Below are positions 9,245-19,028 of a stretch of DNA of 64,000 bases, piece after piece. The DNA is from Paracoccus salipaludis. GTDB taxonomy: Bacteria > Pseudomonadota > Alphaproteobacteria > Rhodobacterales > Rhodobacteraceae. The stretch spans positions 1 to 64,000 of the forward strand of contig NZ_NSJZ01000001.1 of assembly GCF_002287065.1 (NCBI RefSeq). The letters run 5' to 3'. The number at the start of each line of letters is the position of its first letter. The stretch's first letter is position 1. Made by a program: the position numbers and the translations under genes. The notes under the pieces were generated by a model. That model saw nothing but the letters and a program-made list of their open reading frames with translations, did no database searches and was not told where the DNA came from.

Positions 9245-10420
9245 ATGAGCTTTGCCGCCGGCCGTCCCGTGCTTGCCATTCCCGGTCCCTCGCCCGTGCC
9301 CGACCGGGTGCTGCGCGCGATGCACCGCCCCTCGCCCGACATCTACGGCGGCGAGCTGACCGGGCTGAACCTGCGCGTCATGGCGGATCTGAAGCGCTTG
9401 GCGGGCACGGTGCAGCATGTCGCGCCCTATATCGGCAACGGCCATGCCGCTTGGGAGGCCGCGAACATGAACCTGTTCGCGCCGGGCGACCGGGCGCTGG
9501 TGCTGGTGTCGGGGCATTTCGGCAGTTCCTGGGCGAACACGGCCGAGGCGATGGGCGTGCAGGTCGAGCGGATGGAGGCCGAGCCCTTCGCCGCCGTCGA
9601 TCCCCAGCGCCTGCGCGACCGGCTGGCGGCGGACAGGGCGGGCGAGATCCGGGCCGTGCTGGTCTGCCAGGTGGACACGGCCAGTTCGGTGCGCAGCGAC
9701 ATCCCCACGGTGCGCGAGGCCATGGGCGATCACCCGGCGGCGCTGGCGGTGGATGCCATCGCCTCGCTGGGCTGCGAGCCGATGCACATGGACGACTGGG
9801 GCGTGGACGTGCTGGTTTCGGCCAGCCAGAAGGGACTGATGGTGCCGCCGGGCCTGGGCTTCGTCTGGTATTCCGAGAAGGTCGCGGCGGGCCGGGGCGC
9901 GGCCACCCCCTATTGGGACTGGCGCCCCCGCAGCGGCGCGCAGGAGCTGTGGCGCCATTGGGGCGGGACGCCGCCGGTGCAGCACATCTACGGGCTGGCC
10001 GAGGCGCTGGCGATGCTGCTGGACGAGGAAGGGCTGGAGGCCGCATGGGCCCGGCACGAGGGGCTGGCCGCCGCCACCTGGGCCGCGCTGGACGCCTGGG
10101 GGGAAGGCGGGCAGGGACCGCGCCCGCTGGTCGCCGACCCGGCGGCGCGGGCCCGGTCGGTCACGGCCGTCCATCTGCCCGGCGCCGGGCGGCTGCGGGC
10201 CTGGACCGAGGAGACCGCGGGACTGACGCTGGGGATCGGGCTTGGAGCGCCCGAGCCCTCGGACGCGCTGCGGATCGCACATATGGGCCACGTCGGCGCG
10301 CCGATGCACCTGGGCACGCTTGCGACGATCGAGGCCGGGATGGCCGCGCTGGGCCTGCCCCATGCACGCGGCGGCGTCGGCGCGGCCGCGGCCGAGATCG
10401 CCCGCCGCGCGGCGGGCTGA
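9245..10420 (+). CDS. Class V PLP aminotransferase (alanine/serine-glyoxylate aminotransferase-like)
   Basis: A 391-residue fold-type I PLP enzyme. The N-terminal PGPSPVPDRVLRAM and the Schiff-base lysine in SASQKGLMVPPGLGF (near residue 199) are typical of the alanine/serine-glyoxylate aminotransferase group. HVGAPMHLGTLATIEAG lies at the C-terminus. It probably moves amino groups between glyoxylate or pyruvate and an amino acid, but donor specificity cannot be read from sequence. The ATG at 9245 begins the conserved N-terminus; an in-frame ATG at 9215 would add ten phenylalanine/arginine-rich residues. The gene converges on the TIGR02186 gene, with a hairpin covering both stops. Confidence 0.85.
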   Translation: MSFAAGRPVLAIPGPSPVPDRVLRAMHRPSPDIYGGELTGLNLRVMADLKRLAGTVQHVAPYIGNGHAAWEAANMNLFAPGDRALVLVSGHFGSSWANTAEAMGVQVERMEAEPFAAVDPQRLRDRLAADRAGEIRAVLVCQVDTASSVRSDIPTVREAMGDHPAALAVDAIASLGCEPMHMDDWGVDVLVSASQKGLMVPPGLGFVWYSEKVAAGRGAATPYWDWRPRSGAQELWRHWGGTPPVQHIYGLAEALAMLLDEEGLEAAWARHEGLAAATWAALDAWGEGGQGPRPLVADPAARARSVTAVHLPGAGRLRAWTEETAGLTLGIGLGAPEPSDALRIAHMGHVGAPMHLGTLATIEAGMAALGLPHARGGVGAAAAEIARRAAG

Positions 10421-10434
10421 GGCTGCCTCAGCCC
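10414..10434. terminator. Hairpin spanning both stop codons of a convergent pair
   Basis: Perfect 9-bp stem GGGCTGAGG/CCTCAGCCC with a CTG loop. One arm contains the TGA of the aminotransferase (10418-10420). The other contains the TCA complement of the TIGR02186 stop (10428-10430). No T-run follows on either strand, so terminator activity is inferred. Confidence 0.45.
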
Positions 10435-11282
10435 CGCCGCAGCGCCCGGAAGGCGGCCGAGGCGATCAGCCCGGCCACCATGGCAAGCGCCAGGGACATC
10501 AGCCCGTACCAGAAGGGCTGGTGGATCGCGAGCCGGTAGAGCCAGCGTTCCAGCCCCACCTTCTGCACCCGGATCGGCACGGTGTCGCTGTCGATCACCC
10601 GGCCCTCGCGCAGCAGGAAGATCCGGGCGCGATAGTCGCCCTCGACCAGGTTCGAAGGCAGCCGCACGTCGGCCCGGAACAGCGTGTCTTCCAGGACCCG
10701 AACCGCGCCCTCGTCCACCCTGTAGCGGCCCGATTCCGTGCGCAGGCGCAGAAGCGCCTCGGTGAAGGGGGTGGTGTCCTCGACATCCAGCCCCCCCGAC
10801 AGCGCCCGGATGGCCAGGGGCGGCGAGATGCGGTGGCGCACGTCCTCGGCGGGGTCCAGCATCTCCTTCAGCGGCGCGCTGCTGGCGACCACGTAGAAGT
10901 CGGGGGCGGCGCCGATCCGGACACCCTGCGTGTTCACCCAGATTCCCCCGACGCGCGCCTTGCGCCGCACGGTGACGGCCTGCGAGGGGCCTTCCACCGT
11001 GACAATGATGCCGGGCGGGACCGCGGGCGGGGGCTGGTCGCGGCGGATGGCGCCGTAGATCAGGATCTCGGACCCCGTGAAGGTCGCCGTGATCGCCACC
11101 TGGTCCTGGGACAGGCCGCTGACCAGTCGCTCGGGCGGAGGAACCGGGGGGAGCGGCACGGCGGGGCCACGGATCAAGGGCGGGCTCGGCTGCGTCGTCC
11201 CGGGCGCCTCGGGCGCGTTCTGGCCCGCCGCCGCCAGCGGCAGCAGCGCAGCAAGAACCGCCGCTGTGATCCCTGCGCGCAT
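10428..11282 (-). CDS. TIGR02186-family membrane-anchored protein, TSUP partner
   Basis: A 284-residue protein with a signal peptide (residues 1-19, ending ...LPLAAAG). A proline-rich linker and a mostly beta periplasmic domain (about 55-240) follow, then one C-terminal transmembrane helix with a short arginine-rich cytoplasmic end. I recognise it as the alphaproteobacterial family TIGR02186, which habitually neighbours a TauE/SafE-type permease. Here it starts two bases after the TSUP stop. It may be an accessory subunit of that transporter; no biochemical function is established. Confidence 0.8.
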   Translation of the reverse strand: MRAGITAAVLAALLPLAAAGQNAPEAPGTTQPSPPLIRGPAVPLPPVPPPERLVSGLSQDQVAITATFTGSEILIYGAIRRDQPPPAVPPGIIVTVEGPSQAVTVRRKARVGGIWVNTQGVRIGAAPDFYVVASSAPLKEMLDPAEDVRHRISPPLAIRALSGGLDVEDTTPFTEALLRLRTESGRYRVDEGAVRVLEDTLFRADVRLPSNLVEGDYRARIFLLREGRVIDSDTVPIRVQKVGLERWLYRLAIHQPFWYGLMSLALAMVAGLIASAAFRALRRG

Positions 11283-11284
11283 GT

Positions 11285-12196
11285 TCAGCCCGCCGCGAGC
11301 GAGAAGATGTCGTCCGGTCGCAGCACCAGGTCCAGTGCCAGCCGGCCGCAGACCGCCAGCACCAGAAGCGCCAGCAGCACCCGCAACTGTTCCGCACGCA
11401 GACGCGCGCCCCAATGAGTGCCGATCTGCGCCCCGACGACGCCGCCCACGATCAGCAGCACCGCCAGCATGATGTCCACGGTGTTGGAGCTGACCGCGTG
11501 CATCAGCGTGGTGAAGGCGCTGACGGCCGCGATCTGGAACAGCGAGGTGCCGATCACGACCTTTGTCGGCATCCCCAGCAGGTAGATCATCGCGGGCACC
11601 ATGATGAAGCCGCCGCCCACGCCCATGACGGCGGCCAGCACGCCGACCGCCAGCCCGACCAGCAGGGGCGGGATGACGCTGATGTAAAGCCCCGAGGCGC
11701 GGAACTTCATCTTCCAGGGCAGGCGGTGGACCCAGCTGTGCTCGTGCAGCCGCCGCCTGGGCGGCGCGGCCGAACGCGATGCGATCAGCGCGCCCAGGCT
11801 TTCGCGCAGCATGGTCAGGCCGATCAGGCCCAGGAACACGACATAGCTGAGCTGGACCACCAGCTCGACCTGGCCGACCCGCTGCAGGAGGTTGAAGACG
11901 CCCACGCCCAGGGCCGATCCCGCGATGCCGCCGGCCAGCAGCACCAGCCCCATGCGGATGTCCACCGTCTTGCGCCGCAGATGCGCCAGCACGCCGGAAA
12001 AGGACGAGGCCACGACCTGGTTGGCGCCGGTGGCCACCGCGATCGCGGGCGGGATGCCGATGAAGAACAGAAGCGGCGTGATCAGGAAGCCGCCGCCCAC
12101 GCCGAACAGCCCGCTCATCAGCCCGACGATGCCGCCCAGCGCGACCAGGGTGAAGGCATTCACCGACACTTCGGCGATGGGAAGGAAGATCTGCAT
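11285..12196 (-). CDS. TSUP (TauE/SafE) family permease
   Basis: A 303-residue inner-membrane protein with eight or so helices in two repeats, each opening with the family glycine motif: GLFGVGGGFLITPLL near residue 29 and VMGVGGGFIMVPAMIYL near 189. TSUP proteins export or import sulfite, sulfoacetate or other organosulfur compounds, but no sulfur-metabolism gene is nearby to narrow this. First gene of a two-gene operon with the TIGR02186 protein. Confidence 0.9.
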   Translation of the reverse strand: MQIFLPIAEVSVNAFTLVALGGIVGLMSGLFGVGGGFLITPLLFFIGIPPAIAVATGANQVVASSFSGVLAHLRRKTVDIRMGLVLLAGGIAGSALGVGVFNLLQRVGQVELVVQLSYVVFLGLIGLTMLRESLGALIASRSAAPPRRRLHEHSWVHRLPWKMKFRASGLYISVIPPLLVGLAVGVLAAVMGVGGGFIMVPAMIYLLGMPTKVVIGTSLFQIAAVSAFTTLMHAVSSNTVDIMLAVLLIVGGVVGAQIGTHWGARLRAEQLRVLLALLVLAVCGRLALDLVLRPDDIFSLAAG

Positions 12197-12262
12197 GGCT
12201 GCCCGGCTTTTGGGCCATCCTGATACCCTGCGGGCCGGGCGTCAAACAGCGATTCGGCCGTC

Positions 12263-12292
12263 TTGCACGTCAAGGCAGTGCGAGGCTAATCA
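12263..12292 (+). promoter_or_regulatory. Predicted surE promoter
   Basis: TTGCAC (12263-12268), 18 bases, TAATCA (12287-12292), about 54 bases before the surE ATG. A purine-rich AAGGGAAAA precedes the start. Confidence 0.45.
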
Positions 12293-12346
12293 GGATGCGG
12301 CCATTCGGGGGCAGACCGCGCCGGCCCCGCGGGCCAAGGGAAAACG

Positions 12347-13141
12347 ATGCGCATACTCATCACCAACGACGACGGCATCAACGCACCGGGGCTCGAGGCG
12401 CTGGCCGACATCGCGGCCGAGATCGCCGGGCCCGGGGGCGAGGTCTGGACCGTGGCCCCCGCCTTCGAGCAGTCGGGCGTGGGCCATTGCATCAGCTATG
12501 CCCATCCCACCCTGATCGCGGAGCTTTCCCCGCGGCGCTGGGCGGCCGAGGGCAGCCCGGCCGACTGCGTGCTGGCGGGCCTGGGGGACATCCTGTCGGA
12601 CCACAGGCCAGACCTGGTGCTGTCGGGCGTGAACCGGGGCAACAACGCGGGCGAGAACGTGATGTATTCGGGCACCATCGGGGGCGCGATGGAAGGGGCG
12701 CTGCAGGGCGTGCGCTCGATCGCGCTGTCGCAGTACCTGGGGCCGGGCACGGCGCGGCTGGACGACCCCTTCGAGGGCGCGCGCGTCCACGGGCCCCGCG
12801 TGATCCGGGCGCTGCTGGATCATGCCGACTGGGCCGAGGGCGAGGACTATCCCCTGTTCTACAACGTCAACTTCCCGCCATGCTCGGCGGCCGAGGTCCG
12901 GGGCACCCGCGTGGCGCCACAGGGGCGGCGCGAAGGGGTGGGCTTCGGGGTCAAGGCGCAGGTCGCCCCCAACGGCCGGCGGTTCCTGTGGATCGCGGGC
13001 GGATCCCAGCAGGCGCGGGCGACCGCGGGCAGCGACGTCGAGGCCCTGCGCGGCAACCACATCGCCGTGACGCCCATGCGCCCCGACCTGACCTGCCGCG
13101 CGACCACCGAGCGGCTGGCCGCGGCGCTGGACGAGGGCTGA
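12347..13141 (+). CDS. surE: 5'/3'-nucleotidase SurE
   Basis: A 264-residue metal-dependent nucleoside monophosphatase linked to stationary-phase survival. The metal-binding ITNDDG is at residues 5-10, [12 protein letters not shown] near 39, [18 protein letters not shown] near 94, and GTPAD-like GSPADCV near 70. The length is normal. It heads a three-gene run with pcm and an nlpD-like gene, the same order as surE-pcm-nlpD in enterobacteria, here without rpoS. Confidence 0.96.
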   Translation: MRILITNDDGINAPGLEALADIAAEIAGPGGEVWTVAPAFEQSGVGHCISYAHPTLIAELSPRRWAAEGSPADCVLAGLGDILSDHRPDLVLSGVNRGNNAGENVMYSGTIGGAMEGALQGVRSIALSQYLGPGTARLDDPFEGARVHGPRVIRALLDHADWAEGEDYPLFYNVNFPPCSAAEVRGTRVAPQGRREGVGFGVKAQVAPNGRRFLWIAGGSQQARATAGSDVEALRGNHIAVTPMRPDLTCRATTERLAAALDEG

Positions 13142-13145
13142 CGCG

Positions 13146-13817
13146 ATGGTCTCGGCGCCTCCGCCCGACGATCCCGGGGCCGGTCCTGCCGAGCGGCAGA
13201 TGCGCTTCCTGTTCGCGCTGCGCTCGCACGGGGTGACGGACCCGCGCGTGCTGGCCGCGATGGAGCGGATCGACCGCGGCGCCTTTGTGCGCGGCCATTT
13301 CGAGGACCGGGCCTACGAGGATACGCCCCTGCCCATCGCCTGCGGGCAGACGATCAGCCAGCCCTCGGTCGTGGGGCTGATGACGCAGGCGCTGAACGTG
13401 GGGCCGCGCGACGTCGTGCTCGAGGTGGGGACGGGCTCGGGCTACCAGGCGGCGGTGCTGTCGCTCTTGTGCCGCCGGGTGATGACGGTGGACCGGCACC
13501 GCAGGCTGGTGGTCGAGGCCGAGGACGTGTTCCGCAAGCTGGGGCTGACCAACATCACGGCGCGGGTCGCGGACGGGTCCTTCGGGCTGCCCGAGCAGGC
13601 GCCCTTCGATCGCATCATGGTGACGGCTGCGGCCGAGGACCCTCCGGGGCCGCTGTTGTCGCAACTGAAGGTCGGGGGTATCATGGTGGTGCCGGTGGGG
13701 CAGTCGGACGCGGTGCAGACGCTGATCCGCGTGACGCGGACCGAGACCGGCTTCGCTTACGACGAGATGCGGCAGGTGCGGTTCGTGCCGCTGGTCGAGG
13801 GGTTGGGACAGACATGA
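13146..13817 (+). CDS. pcm: Protein-L-isoaspartate O-methyltransferase
   Basis: A 223-residue SAM-dependent enzyme that methylates isoaspartyl residues in damaged proteins. It carries the active-site motif [13 protein letters not shown] (near 65-77) and SAM motif [16 protein letters not shown] (near 91-105). It starts four bases after the surE stop, and its own stop overlaps the next gene's ATG (ATGA). This is the canonical copy; a second, altered homologue lies at 17663-18316. Confidence 0.95.
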   Translation: MVSAPPPDDPGAGPAERQMRFLFALRSHGVTDPRVLAAMERIDRGAFVRGHFEDRAYEDTPLPIACGQTISQPSVVGLMTQALNVGPRDVVLEVGTGSGYQAAVLSLLCRRVMTVDRHRRLVVEAEDVFRKLGLTNITARVADGSFGLPEQAPFDRIMVTAAAEDPPGPLLSQLKVGGIMVVPVGQSDAVQTLIRVTRTETGFAYDEMRQVRFVPLVEGLGQT

Positions 13818-14935
13818 CCCCCGGCAAGGACGATAAGGACGGGCAGATGGTCGTTTCAGTCATGGTGCGGGCAGGGGCCCGCAGGGGATGGGGCTGGGTC
13901 GCGGGTCGCGCCGCGGCCTGCGGGCTTGTGCTGGCCCTGGCGGGATGCGTCCAGCCGGGCGCGGCGCCGGGCGCGCCGGGACAGCCTGCGGCCACCGCGG
14001 GAGCTCCCGCCGCCGGGGCAGGCGGTGCGGGGCCCACGATGACCGTGCCCGGGCTCGGCCGGCTGCAGATCCCGCAGATCCAGTGGCCCCGCACCGCGGC
14101 AGGGACCGCGGCCCAGGCCGGAACCCGTGGCGGCGCGGCGGGGGCCGCCCCGCAGGTGACCGATCCCTTCGCCGGCCAGGGTGTCCGCCAGCCCTCGGTC
14201 CCCGGCGCCACGGCCGCAGGGCGCGGCGCGGCCTCCGCTCCGGCTGCGCGAACCGCGCCGGCGGCGGTTCCGGCGCAGTCGCATACGGTGGCCGTCGGCG
14301 AGACGGCATGGTCGATCGCGCGCCGCTATGGCGTGTCGGTCCAGGATCTGGCGCGGGCAAACGGCCTGCCCGAGACAATGAGCGTTCGCGCGGGCCAGCG
14401 GCTGGCGATCCCCCCCTCGGGCGGTGCGCAGACGACGGCGGCCGTGGTCACGGCGCCCGGGGTCGGGTCGGCCACGCCCCGCCCGCCCTCCTCGGCGCAG
14501 CCCCTGCCGCGCGAGGAAACCAAGCCCGCCAGCGCCCCGGTGCAGACGGCGGATGCCCCCGACCTGGGCAGCACGCGGACCGCGGCCTCGGGCAGCGGCA
14601 AGTTCGCGATGCCCGCCAACGGCTCGATCATGCGGGCCTACAAGAAGGGCACGAACGAGGGCATCGACATCTCGGCCCCGCCCGGTTCGCCCGTCAAGGC
14701 GGCGGGGGGCGGGACGGTTGCCGCAGTGACGCGCGACACCGACGGGGTGCCCATCGTTGTCGTGCGGCACGACGACGGGCTGATGACGGTCTATGCCGGT
14801 GTGGACAAGCTGTCGGTGTCCAAGGGCGACACCGTCAAGCGCGGCCAGAGCCTCGGCGCGGCCCGCAGCAGCGGGGTCCTGCATTTCGAGGTCCGGGACG
14901 GCTTCGACAGCGTCGATCCCGAGGATTACCTGTAA
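13814..14935 (+). CDS. nlpD: NlpD-like lipoprotein: LysM plus degenerate LytM (M23) domain
   Basis: A 373-residue outer-envelope lipoprotein. A basic N-terminus and hydrophobic stretch end in a lipobox LALAGC near residue 44. A long Ala/Pro/Gly linker follows, then LysM ([18 protein letters not shown] onward, about 157-200) and an M23 fold (about 258-373). The catalytic HxGxD is replaced by NEGID and the HxH motif by LHFEV. It should therefore not cut peptidoglycan itself and more likely activates a cell-separation amidase, like E. coli NlpD. The start ATG overlaps pcm; ATGs at 13847 and 13862 are alternatives. Operon context supports the name. Confidence 0.88.
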   Translation: MTPGKDDKDGQMVVSVMVRAGARRGWGWVAGRAAACGLVLALAGCVQPGAAPGAPGQPAATAGAPAAGAGGAGPTMTVPGLGRLQIPQIQWPRTAAGTAAQAGTRGGAAGAAPQVTDPFAGQGVRQPSVPGATAAGRGAASAPAARTAPAAVPAQSHTVAVGETAWSIARRYGVSVQDLARANGLPETMSVRAGQRLAIPPSGGAQTTAAVVTAPGVGSATPRPPSSAQPLPREETKPASAPVQTADAPDLGSTRTAASGSGKFAMPANGSIMRAYKKGTNEGIDISAPPGSPVKAAGGGTVAAVTRDTDGVPIVVVRHDDGLMTVYAGVDKLSVSKGDTVKRGQSLGAARSSGVLHFEVRDGFDSVDPEDYL

Positions 14936-15296
14936 ACCGCTTCCGGTCCCGGCCGACAGGGCAGAAGGCCGGAGGCCGTCGAGCATGGCTCCTCCTGCCC
15001 CTGTCCGGACAGACGCGGATCAGCGTCGTGCCGCAGGCGCTGGATTCCGCCCCGCTGCGCCCTGACCCGGCGTGCTGTCCGGTCGCCCGGTGACAGAAGG
15101 CGCAGGTGGTCGGATGCCTCGCGGCGGCTGAGGCCAGGCTGCGGCCGTTTCGGAGGGAGTGGCTCGTGGCCGGGGCGAGGCCCCGTGCCTGCTGAGCCTG
15201 AGCCTGAGCCAAGCTGCCAGCACCGGCCCGTCGCGCCAACGGGAGGGGCGGGCGCATCGAGGTCGCCTCGCCTTCCCTGCCTCCGCGGCCCGGCGG
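14936..15296. other. 361-base intergenic region without a gene
   Basis: Lies between the convergent nlpD-like and PopZ-like genes. No credible reading frame, tRNA or T-tailed hairpin was found. It contains a short hexamer repeat, TGAGCC three times in tandem, near 15190-15208. Confidence 0.5.
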
Positions 15297-16232
15297 TCAG
15301 GCGGGGCGGCGGACCAGCGCCTCGGTCAAGGCGACGACGATCTCGCCCCGGATCATGCTGCGCAGGTTCTCGTCCAGGCGGCGCTGCATTTCGGCTTCGA
15401 ACTCCTCGCGCACGACCTCGCGCAGAAGTGCGCGCAGCGGGTTTTCCTCGGCCACGGGAGCGGCATGAGCGGAGGCCGCCGCCGGCGGGATGACATGGGC
15501 CGCGTTGTGCGCGCAGCGCTCGGCCGCGCCTGCCGTCACGGGCTCGGCGTGCAGGGGCGAAAGAACGCCGGTCGGGTAAGCGTGCATGGTCGTTTCCTTG
15601 TTCGAAGGGCTGGTGAGGTCGTTGGCGCCGCAGACAGGGATCTCGGCATCCGGTTCGGCATGGGGGCTGTCCCCGGCATCAGGGGCCGGTTGCGTGTCGG
15701 CGCTGGCCGCGGCCGCCATTTGGGGCGTGCCGGGGGCGACGGCTATCGTATCGGGCAGCAGGTCGGCTGCGGGCTGTTCAGCGCCCCACCCCCCCTCTTC
15801 GGGCGCCGTCGCCGAGGGCTGAACTGCAGCGGTATCCCCCGACAGCCGCAGGGGGGCGGGAGAATGGCCTGCCGCATCCGCCATGGCGATCATCGCCTCG
15901 GGGTTCAGGCGCAGCGGCACCTGAGGGAGATCGGAGTCGACCTGCCCCGCGGCGCCAGGAACCGCGAGGCTCGCGGCCTCGGGCAGGGCGGCCATCCGGC
16001 CGACATGGACGCCCGGAACAGGGGTCCTGCCGGCTCGCGCGCAGCCGAAACCTGTCGCGCAGGGCAGGGCGGCGTCCCGGGCAAACGGCGCGCCCGTCAT
16101 CCGCGCCCCGTTGTCCCCGGGACCCCTGCCGCTGGTGGTTGGGTTGTCGCTGGCGATCAGCCGGCGGATCGAGGCGAGCACGTCGCCCGTGTCGACGGGC
16201 GCAGGCTCGAACAGGCAAGCCGCGCCGTTCAT
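15297..16232 (-). CDS. PopZ-like (DUF2497) polar organiser candidate
   Basis: A 311-residue protein made of three parts. The N-terminal DVLASIRRLIASDN (about 17-30) matches the PopZ signature EILASIRRIIS-type helix. A long low-complexity Pro/Ala/Asp-rich linker fills about 31-255. The helical C-terminus (about 262-311, LREVVREEFEAEMQRRLDEN onward) resembles the PopZ oligomerisation domain. In Caulobacter PopZ forms a polar matrix that holds the centromere. The position directly after tolC and a pcm-like gene repeats the alphaproteobacterial order pcm-tolC-popZ. The linker is longer than usual and contains cysteines. The assignment rests on both termini and synteny. Confidence 0.7.
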   Translation of the reverse strand: MNGAACLFEPAPVDTGDVLASIRRLIASDNPTTSGRGPGDNGARMTGAPFARDAALPCATGFGCARAGRTPVPGVHVGRMAALPEAASLAVPGAAGQVDSDLPQVPLRLNPEAMIAMADAAGHSPAPLRLSGDTAAVQPSATAPEEGGWGAEQPAADLLPDTIAVAPGTPQMAAAASADTQPAPDAGDSPHAEPDAEIPVCGANDLTSPSNKETTMHAYPTGVLSPLHAEPVTAGAAERCAHNAAHVIPPAAASAHAAPVAEENPLRALLREVVREEFEAEMQRRLDENLRSMIRGEIVVALTEALVRRPA

Positions 16233-16262
16233 GCCACCGCCCCCGACAGGGGGGCGGGGCGT

Positions 16263-17666
16263 TCAGTTGCCGCCCGGCTGCTTCCCGATCGCGCGCAGGA
16301 CGCGGTCGAGGCTTTCGCCCTGGCTGCTCGTGTAGGGTGCGTCGCGCACCGCACTGTAATAGGCCGATGGATCATAGGTGGGTATCCCCAACTGCAGCTC
16401 TGCTACCGTCAGCAAACCCATAGCGGCCAATAGTTGATAATGCGCTAACTGCAGGTTGGATTCCGCCGTGATCAGATCCGCCTGCGCTTCCAGCAGGTCC
16501 TGTTCGGCATCCAGCACGTCCAGCGTGGTGCGCGCGCCCAGCGTCGCTTCCTCGCGCACGCCCTCGTAGGCCTCGCGCGCGGCTACGATCTGTCCCTCGA
16601 TCGCGCCGATCTGGGCGCCCGCCACGTCGATGTTGGCCCAGGCGGTGCCGACCGACTGATCGACCTGCCGGGACGTGTCGAGCAGCGCCGAGCGCGCCGA
16701 ATCGCGCCGCGCCATCGCCTGGCGGTGCACGGCCGGCAGGCGCCCCCCGGAATAGATCGTCTGGCTCGCCTGCACCCCGGCGCTGAGCGTGGTGGTGTTT
16801 TCCTGTCCGGACGACCCCAGCAGCGTCCGTGACGTCGCGCGCGTGGTGCCAAGGCCCACCGAGCCTGTCAGCTGGGGGCGGCGCTCGGCCTGGGCGGCGG
16901 CCACGGACAGTTCCGCCGCCGCGACCGTGCGCTGCGACTGGCGGATCGCCGGATGGGTCCGGCGCGCGGTTTCCCGCGCCAGTTCCAGCGTGGCGGGGCG
17001 CCTGGGCAGGGGCGGGGGCGCGTCGAGATCGTTCGGGAATCGGCCCACCGACGCGCGGTAGTTCTCGCGCGCGACCTCGAGCTGGCCCTCGGCCGAGGCC
17101 AGCGCCGCGCGGCTCGAGGCCAGCTGCGCCTCGGCCAGGGCCACGTCGGTCGACGTGATCTCGCCCACGTCGAAGCGGTCCTGCGCCGCCTGCCGTTCGC
17201 GCGTCAGAAGCTGGAGCGAGTTGCTCTGCAGGGCCACCTGCTGCTCGGCGCTGCGGACGTCCAGGAAGGCCTGCACCGCCGTCAGCAGCACGTCCTGCTC
17301 GACCGCGACCAGCGATTCCCGCGTGGCGAGCACCTGTTCCTTGGCGATGTCGATGGCCAACTGGCCGCGGCCCCAGTCATAAAGCGTCATCTGGCCGACC
17401 AGTTCCAGCGTGGTCGAGACCGCCTCGATCCCGTCCACCTGCTGGAAATTGTGCGAGGCGGCCCATTGCACCACGGGGCGCAGCGTGGACATGGCCTGCG
17501 CCACGTCCTCGTCGGCGGCCCGCAGCAGCGCGCGGTTCTGATCCAGAAGGGCCGAGTGGCGGTAGGCCCCGACAAGCGTGTCAGCCAGCGATTCGGCCCA
17601 GGCCGGTGCGCTGGACAGCGCGGTTCCCAAGGCAAGCGCGGCGGTGAGAAGACGACGCCGGATCAT
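16263..17666 (-). CDS. tolC: TolC-family outer-membrane efflux protein
   Basis: A 467-residue outer-membrane channel of type I secretion and RND/ABC efflux. A signal peptide ends at about residue 24 (SSAPAWA). Two repeated outer-membrane-efflux halves follow, with long helices rich in Ala/Gln/Glu. [10 protein letters not shown] near 90 and [16 protein letters not shown] near 298 mark the equivalent positions of the two halves. The start overlaps the upstream pcm-like stop by four bases. No inner-membrane partner is nearby, so it may serve several systems, possibly including export of the RTX protein at 45-48 kb. Confidence 0.93.
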   Translation of the reverse strand: MIRRRLLTAALALGTALSSAPAWAESLADTLVGAYRHSALLDQNRALLRAADEDVAQAMSTLRPVVQWAASHNFQQVDGIEAVSTTLELVGQMTLYDWGRGQLAIDIAKEQVLATRESLVAVEQDVLLTAVQAFLDVRSAEQQVALQSNSLQLLTRERQAAQDRFDVGEITSTDVALAEAQLASSRAALASAEGQLEVARENYRASVGRFPNDLDAPPPLPRRPATLELARETARRTHPAIRQSQRTVAAAELSVAAAQAERRPQLTGSVGLGTTRATSRTLLGSSGQENTTTLSAGVQASQTIYSGGRLPAVHRQAMARRDSARSALLDTSRQVDQSVGTAWANIDVAGAQIGAIEGQIVAAREAYEGVREEATLGARTTLDVLDAEQDLLEAQADLITAESNLQLAHYQLLAAMGLLTVAELQLGIPTYDPSAYYSAVRDAPYTSSQGESLDRVLRAIGKQPGGN

Positions 17667-18316
17667 AGCGTGAACTCGCGGGCACGGCGGAAGCCCGCCA
17701 GCACGGGCGCCCCGGCATTGAAGGCGTAGCGCCAGGTGATCGCCCCGTCCAGCTTGACCCCGCTGCGCACGACCCCCACGCCTTGGTCGTCGAACAGCGC
17801 GATGATGCGGCCGCCCTCGGCCAGCTGCGCGGCCAGGGGCCCGGGCAGCTCCTCGATGCCGCCCTCGATCAGGATGGCGTCGTAAGGGGCCTCGGCCTTG
17901 TGCCCGGCGGCCAGCGGCCCCTGGACGACCGCCACGTTGTCGGCCCCGATCCCCGCCAGCCTGCGCGTCGCCTCGGCCGCCATCTCGGCGTCCTCCTCGA
18001 CGGCGACGACCGCCTGCGCCAGCCGCCCCAGCACCGCCGCCGCGTAGCCGTAGCCCGCGGCGAGGTTCAGGACCAGCTCGGTCGGCTGAAGGTCCAGCGT
18101 GTCGATCATCTTGGCGATGGTGCGGGGTTCCAGAAGCACGCGGCCCCGGGCGATCTCGATGTTCTCGCCGACATAGGCCACGTCGCGGCGGCTGTCGGGC
18201 ACGAATTCCTCGCGCGGGATCTCGAGCATCGCGGCGATGACGTTGTACTTGGCGACATCGTTCGGGCGGACCTGCGTGTCCACCATCATCGTGCGGCGTT
18301 CCTGGTAGTCGATCAT
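17663..18316 (-). CDS. Pcm-like methyltransferase with altered active site
   Basis: A 217-residue Rossmann methyltransferase homologous to protein-L-isoaspartate methyltransferase. SAM motif I is changed to [14 protein letters not shown]. The substrate motif GQTISQP of true Pcm is replaced by [13 protein letters not shown], losing the serine regarded as essential. It keeps the alphaproteobacterial N-terminus [10 protein letters not shown]. Repair activity is therefore doubtful. It is the first gene of the run with tolC and the PopZ-like gene (4-base overlap). The ATG at 18316 gives [12 protein letters not shown]; upstream codons are not credible. Confidence 0.85.
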   Translation of the reverse strand: MIDYQERRTMMVDTQVRPNDVAKYNVIAAMLEIPREEFVPDSRRDVAYVGENIEIARGRVLLEPRTIAKMIDTLDLQPTELVLNLAAGYGYAAAVLGRLAQAVVAVEEDAEMAAEATRRLAGIGADNVAVVQGPLAAGHKAEAPYDAILIEGGIEELPGPLAAQLAEGGRIIALFDDQGVGVVRSGVKLDGAITWRYAFNAGAPVLAGFRRAREFTL

Positions 18317-18435
18317 GGCGGCAATCCGGCTGTGCTTTCGCCTGATCTTTGGCACGATTGCCCGCGCGGAGCAACGCCGGCGCGTCCCGCGTCCGGCGCA
18401 GATCGGCATTTCCAATGTTGCAGGTTGCGGGCAGG

Positions 18436-19008
18436 ATGCAGGTGCACACCCTGCCGGAGCCGCCCTTGACCCAGCGCCAGACTGCCCGCATCGCCATCGT
18501 GACGGTATCCGACCGCGCCAGCCGCGGCGAATACGAGGACCGCGGCGGCCCGGCTGCCGAGACCTGGCTGCGCGAGGTCGTCACCTCGCCCGTCGAAATC
18601 GCGCGCCACATCATCCCCGACGGCCGCGAAGGCGTCGCCGCGACCCTGCGCCGGCTGGCGGAAGGCGAGGGCGCCGACCTGATCCTTGTCACCGGCGGCA
18701 CCGGCCCCGCGCCCCGCGACGAGACGCCCGAGGCGCTGGCCGAGGTGATCGAGAAGGAACTGCCGGGCTTCGGCGAGGAGATGCGCCGCGCGAGCCTGGC
18801 CGAAGGCGTGCCGACCGCGATCCTGTCGCGCCAGACGGCGGGCATCCGCGACGCCTGCCTGATGATCCTGCTGCCCGGCAAGCCCGCCGCCATCGCCACC
18901 TGCCTGGAGGCCGTCTTCGCGGCGGTGCCCTATTGCCTGGACCTGATCGGCGCCGCGCGGATCGAAACGAACCCCGCGCGGATCGCGGCCTTCCGGCCCA
19001 AGGGGTGA
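18436..19008 (+). CDS. mog: Molybdopterin adenylyltransferase (Mog/MoaB family)
   Basis: A 190-residue enzyme of molybdenum cofactor synthesis that adenylates molybdopterin before metal insertion. Family motifs: [18 protein letters not shown] near 17-34, [19 protein letters not shown] near 76-94, and [16 protein letters not shown] near 147-162. The start is uncertain: ATG 18436 is used, but a GTG at 18442 and an upstream ATG at 18415 are possible. MoaB paralogues are similar, so the exact family member is less certain than the fold. Confidence 0.9.
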   Translation: MQVHTLPEPPLTQRQTARIAIVTVSDRASRGEYEDRGGPAAETWLREVVTSPVEIARHIIPDGREGVAATLRRLAEGEGADLILVTGGTGPAPRDETPEALAEVIEKELPGFGEEMRRASLAEGVPTAILSRQTAGIRDACLMILLPGKPAAIATCLEAVFAAVPYCLDLIGAARIETNPARIAAFRPKG

Positions 19009-19028
19009 ACTGGCGCCAGCGGGGCAGG

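Noticed and set aside
7263..9248. 661-codon plus-strand frame opposite the ABC exporter
   Set aside because: Mirror frame of a well-supported ABC gene; His/Gln/Arg-rich, no domain.
18350..18361. TGGCACGATTGC, resembling a sigma-54 -24/-12 promoter before mog
   Set aside because: The spacing between the TGGCACG and TTGC parts is one base, not four.
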